Assembly: GCA_030151135.1 (NCBI GenBank)
Contig: JASLEQ010000080.1
Coordinates: 1 to 6,967, forward strand
Reading direction: 5' to 3'
From: Candidatus Sulfotelmatobacter sp.
GTDB lineage: Bacteria; Acidobacteriota; Terriglobia; Terriglobales; SbA1
DNA length: 6,967 bases
Both the position numbers and the translations under genes were made by a program. This document shows, in pieces, positions 5,022 to 6,967 of this stretch; position 1 is the first letter of the stretch, and each line of letters begins with the position of its first letter. The notes under the pieces were generated by a model. It was given only the letters and a program-made list of their open reading frames with translations, was not told the origin of the DNA and did no database searches.

Positions 5022-6848
5022 TTACTCCTTCTCCGGGGCGAACGCGAGCAAAACGTTGCCATCCATAGCGTTGGTGTATCCGGTATTGACGTAGAGAACG
5101 CCGTCGACAATCGCCGGGCCCGCGGCATTCATCGAGCCGCCGTGGGCGCGAACGCCATTTGTTGTCTGAAATTCCTTGGCGGTATCAAAATCCCACAAGA
5201 TGGAGCCATCGTTTGCGTCGTACGCACGCAGATGTCCATCGAGGGATCCCGAGAATACGACGCCTGGGATGGCCGTAGGAGGCGCCATCTGCGCCGCGCT
5301 GCAGCCATATTTGCCGAGGCAGGCCGGCTTCGGAGGTTCCACGCGCCACACCTGCTTTCCGTTGTGCAGATCGAGCGCAAACATTCCCCCGCCGGCGAGC
5401 GGCTGGTCAAAATCAAAGTCGGAGAGCGGAAAATATGCATGATGGCGATCCGTAGCGCCGCCCCACTCGATGCCGCCCAACGGGCCCCCACGACCGATGC
5501 GCGTCTGCCATAGAATCTGCCCGCGCTGTTCAGGATCGAGTGCATATACAACGCCGGACTTCTGCGCTACCACGAGGATGTCACGCCCGTTGGCGAGTCT
5601 CTGAAGAATCGGTGGCGCTCCGAAATCGTAATCGTCACCATGGCGCTCCGGACAGTTGTCTTTTTTCTCGGCGACGCAACCGCTGTTCCACAAGTCCTTC
5701 GGAGTGAATTGCCGGGACCACAAGCGTTTGCCGCCGTTCAAGTCGAGCGCGACGACCGCATCCGACAAGCTCGTTGCTGGTCCGGAATAGTTATTGCCGG
5801 TAGTGATGTAAAGCGCGTGCCGCTTCAGATCGGCAGTCGGGGTCGACCATACGGCTGCCCCTGACGGCCCGAAATATTGGACACCGCGCGAACTCTTGCG
5901 GGTCGGCTTGGGAAATTCGTCAACGGTGTACGCTTTCCAAATTTGTTTTCCGGAAATGGTGTCGAGGGCGACGACGCTACCGCGAAAGGTGCAACAGGGA
6001 TAATCCGGATCTGCCGAAGCGCCTTCTTCGCCGGAGGAGACCGGTACATACAATCTGTTGTCGACGAGGAGCGGTGAACCGGTGATCCGCGCGGCGGGGT
6101 GGGGATCGGCACGAGCCTGCCAGAGTAAAGACCCATCGTCCACCTTGACGGCATAGACGACGCCGTTGGTATCGCCAAAGAACGCTGTGGTGCCCTGATT
6201 CCCGATCGAAATCGCGGTCTTGACGGTTGCAGAAGCTTTGTAGGTCCACCAAAGGCATCCGGTGGCTGAGTCCAGCGCGTAGACAGTGCCGTCTTCGCTT
6301 CCGACAAAGAGCCGTCCCTTGAAAGCGGTGGGCTGCCCATAGGTTGCCGCGACGCCGGCAAAGCCGAAGGCCCATTTTAACTTGAGATTGCCGACCTGGG
6401 CACGCGTGATTCCAGCGGCTCTTGTCGGCTGAAATCGGCGATTTCGAGCATCGCCGCCCCAGCCACTCCACACCGGTGGATTTGGCGGGGGATCGAGATC
6501 GCGTGCGCAGTAAGCCGAGCGCGGCTCTGAGGACGCAACGGCGGGACTCGCCAGATAGTCGGCGATGGCGTTCTTCTTGGCTTCATTCAGAAGACGTCCT
6601 TCCCACTTCATTCTTCCCGACTTGAGGGCCGTCAAAATGGCGTTCTTGCTCATCTGCCGCAGGGCTTCCGGCGCCGGTGCACGCATATCGTTGTCGGGCT
6701 TATGACATGAGGTGCACCGTTGCTGAAAGAGGGCTGCCCCATCCGGCGGAGGGGCTTGCTTCCGCGAGCATCCGTTCAGAAGCACAAGGGCAATGGCCGG
6801 CAAGAAAGCCAATGCAACTGCGGGGCGATTGCTTTGCCGTTCTGCCAT
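5022..6848 (-). CDS. Lipid-anchored quinohemoprotein dehydrogenase: N-terminal cytochrome c plus PQQ propeller, polyvinyl-alcohol-dehydrogenase type
   Basis: A 608-residue protein. The N-terminus has a hydrophobic stretch (VALAFLPAIALVLLNG) and a lipobox-like LNGC with Cys27 as the lipidated residue. Residues about 36-100 are a class I cytochrome c: the heme site CTSCH (Cys45, Cys48, His49), with Met80 in GRMKWEG the likely sixth ligand. From about 125 runs an eight-blade PQQ propeller with tryptophan docking motifs: DGTVYALDSATGCLWW (187), NGVVYAVKVDDGSLLW (228), GSVVALDTISGKQIW (290), DAVVALDLNGGKRLW (363), SGVVYALD (431), GGMFALDLHNGKQVW (487), DGHLRAYDANDGSILW (537) and DGNVLLAF (596). 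YPCCTFRGSV (284-292) has the adjacent cysteines of PQQ alcohol dehydrogenases, and DYDFGAPPIL (406-415) is a PVADH-like signature. By family (EC 1.1.2.6 and relatives) it oxidises a secondary alcohol or polyol outside the cytoplasm and passes electrons via its own heme to the respiratory chain. The true substrate is not readable from sequence; a general PQQ alcohol dehydrogenase is the main alternative. ATG 6848 is the only plausible start before an in-frame stop at 6891-6893, although its ribosome binding site is weak. No PQQ-synthesis or aldolase/hydrolase partner gene is in the window. Confidence 0.92.
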   Translation of the reverse strand: MAERQSNRPAVALAFLPAIALVLLNGCSRKQAPPPDGAALFQQRCTSCHKPDNDMRAPAPEALRQMSKNAILTALKSGRMKWEGRLLNEAKKNAIADYLASPAVASSEPRSAYCARDLDPPPNPPVWSGWGGDARNRRFQPTRAAGITRAQVGNLKLKWAFGFAGVAATYGQPTAFKGRLFVGSEDGTVYALDSATGCLWWTYKASATVKTAISIGNQGTTAFFGDTNGVVYAVKVDDGSLLWQARADPHPAARITGSPLLVDNRLYVPVSSGEEGASADPDYPCCTFRGSVVALDTISGKQIWKAYTVDEFPKPTRKSSRGVQYFGPSGAAVWSTPTADLKRHALYITTGNNYSGPATSLSDAVVALDLNGGKRLWSRQFTPKDLWNSGCVAEKKDNCPERHGDDYDFGAPPILQRLANGRDILVVAQKSGVVYALDPEQRGQILWQTRIGRGGPLGGIEWGGATDRHHAYFPLSDFDFDQPLAGGGMFALDLHNGKQVWRVEPPKPACLGKYGCSAAQMAPPTAIPGVVFSGSLDGHLRAYDANDGSILWDFDTAKEFQTTNGVRAHGGSMNAAGPAIVDGVLYVNTGYTNAMDGNVLLAFAPEKE

Positions 6849-6967
6849 TCGTCTGGGCTCGTCAGACTGCTTCCGTACAAGTGGAACGAGCTATTTAGAT
6901 GTCAGAGTTTGCTTAAGTGACTGCTGAGGCAGAGTAAAGAACGTTAAAGTTTTGTGAGGCGCTAACA
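6849..6967. other. Upstream leader of the quinohemoprotein gene, to window end
   Basis: This 119-base non-coding stretch should carry the promoter of the minus-strand dehydrogenase. It is AT-rich at about 6890-6965. I see no well-spaced -35/-10 pair. A small CTGC/GCAG inverted repeat around TGAG (near 6920-6935) is too short to interpret. No strong Shine-Dalgarno sequence precedes ATG 6848; GACGAG is the nearest purine-rich word. Confidence 0.35.

Noticed and set aside
5014..5026. Palindrome AGTAACCGTTACT over the dehydrogenase stop codon
   Set aside because: It is only six bases per arm around one base, partly coding, with no T-tract; too short to call an operator or terminator.
5142..5513. 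Open frame on the plus strand, 123 codons
   Set aside because: It is antisense to the PQQ propeller, whose motifs are unmistakable; no domain is seen.
5825..6361. Open frame on the minus strand, 178 codons, in another frame of the dehydrogenase
   Set aside because: It is fully inside the dehydrogenase gene, which has clear cytochrome c and PQQ motifs in its own frame.
1..6967. tRNA, rRNA, CRISPR, insertion sequence or attachment site
   Set aside because: No cloverleaf, spaced direct repeat, transposase or terminal inverted repeat was seen; nearly all the sequence is covered by four intact-looking genes.

Overview
The window holds four protein genes and four short intergenic gaps. I see no RNA gene, CRISPR array, insertion sequence or other mobile element. 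Base composition is moderately GC-rich. The protein families point to a soil-type Acidobacteriota (Terriglobia-like) chromosome. The clues are a winged-helix/membrane/WSPDG-propeller regulator, a secreted kelch protein of a type I associate with that phylum, and a carboxypeptidase-regulatory-like protein with an 'LPDAP' linker and an acidobacterial-looking C-terminal domain. This taxonomic call rests on remembered family distribution, not on a search.

Layout: (1) positions 1-1890, minus strand, cut at its C-terminus by the window edge: a CadC/ToxR-style one-component regulator with a DNA-binding winged helix, one membrane span and a TolB/WD40-like periplasmic beta-propeller. (2) A 210-base divergent intergenic region. 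(3) Positions 2101-3633, plus strand: a secreted seven-blade kelch protein with a C-terminal Ig-like domain, resembling galactose oxidase in architecture but without its copper ligands. (4) A 106-base convergent gap with a strong hairpin. (5) Positions 3740-4846, minus strand, TTG start: a secreted protein with a carboxypeptidase-regulatory-like domain and a conserved-looking C-terminal domain of unknown function. (6) A 175-base gap with a possible promoter. (7) Positions 5022-6848, minus strand: a lipid-anchored quinohemoprotein (cytochrome c plus PQQ propeller) of the polyvinyl-alcohol-dehydrogenase type. (8) A 119-base leader to the window end.

All four proteins are exported or membrane-anchored, and three are beta-propellers. 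The dehydrogenase should pass electrons from an alcohol substrate through PQQ and its own heme to the respiratory chain. The regulator and the kelch gene share a divergent intergenic region, so the regulator may control the kelch gene, but nothing in the sequence proves this. The minus-strand pair (dehydrogenase, then the regulatory-like protein) could be co-transcribed, though the gap of 175 bases argues for separate promoters. I see no convincing new multi-gene system here. The best leads are the C-terminal domain of the 3740-4846 protein, an apparent loss of a His motif in the kelch protein, and the vicinal cysteine pairs in all three propellers.
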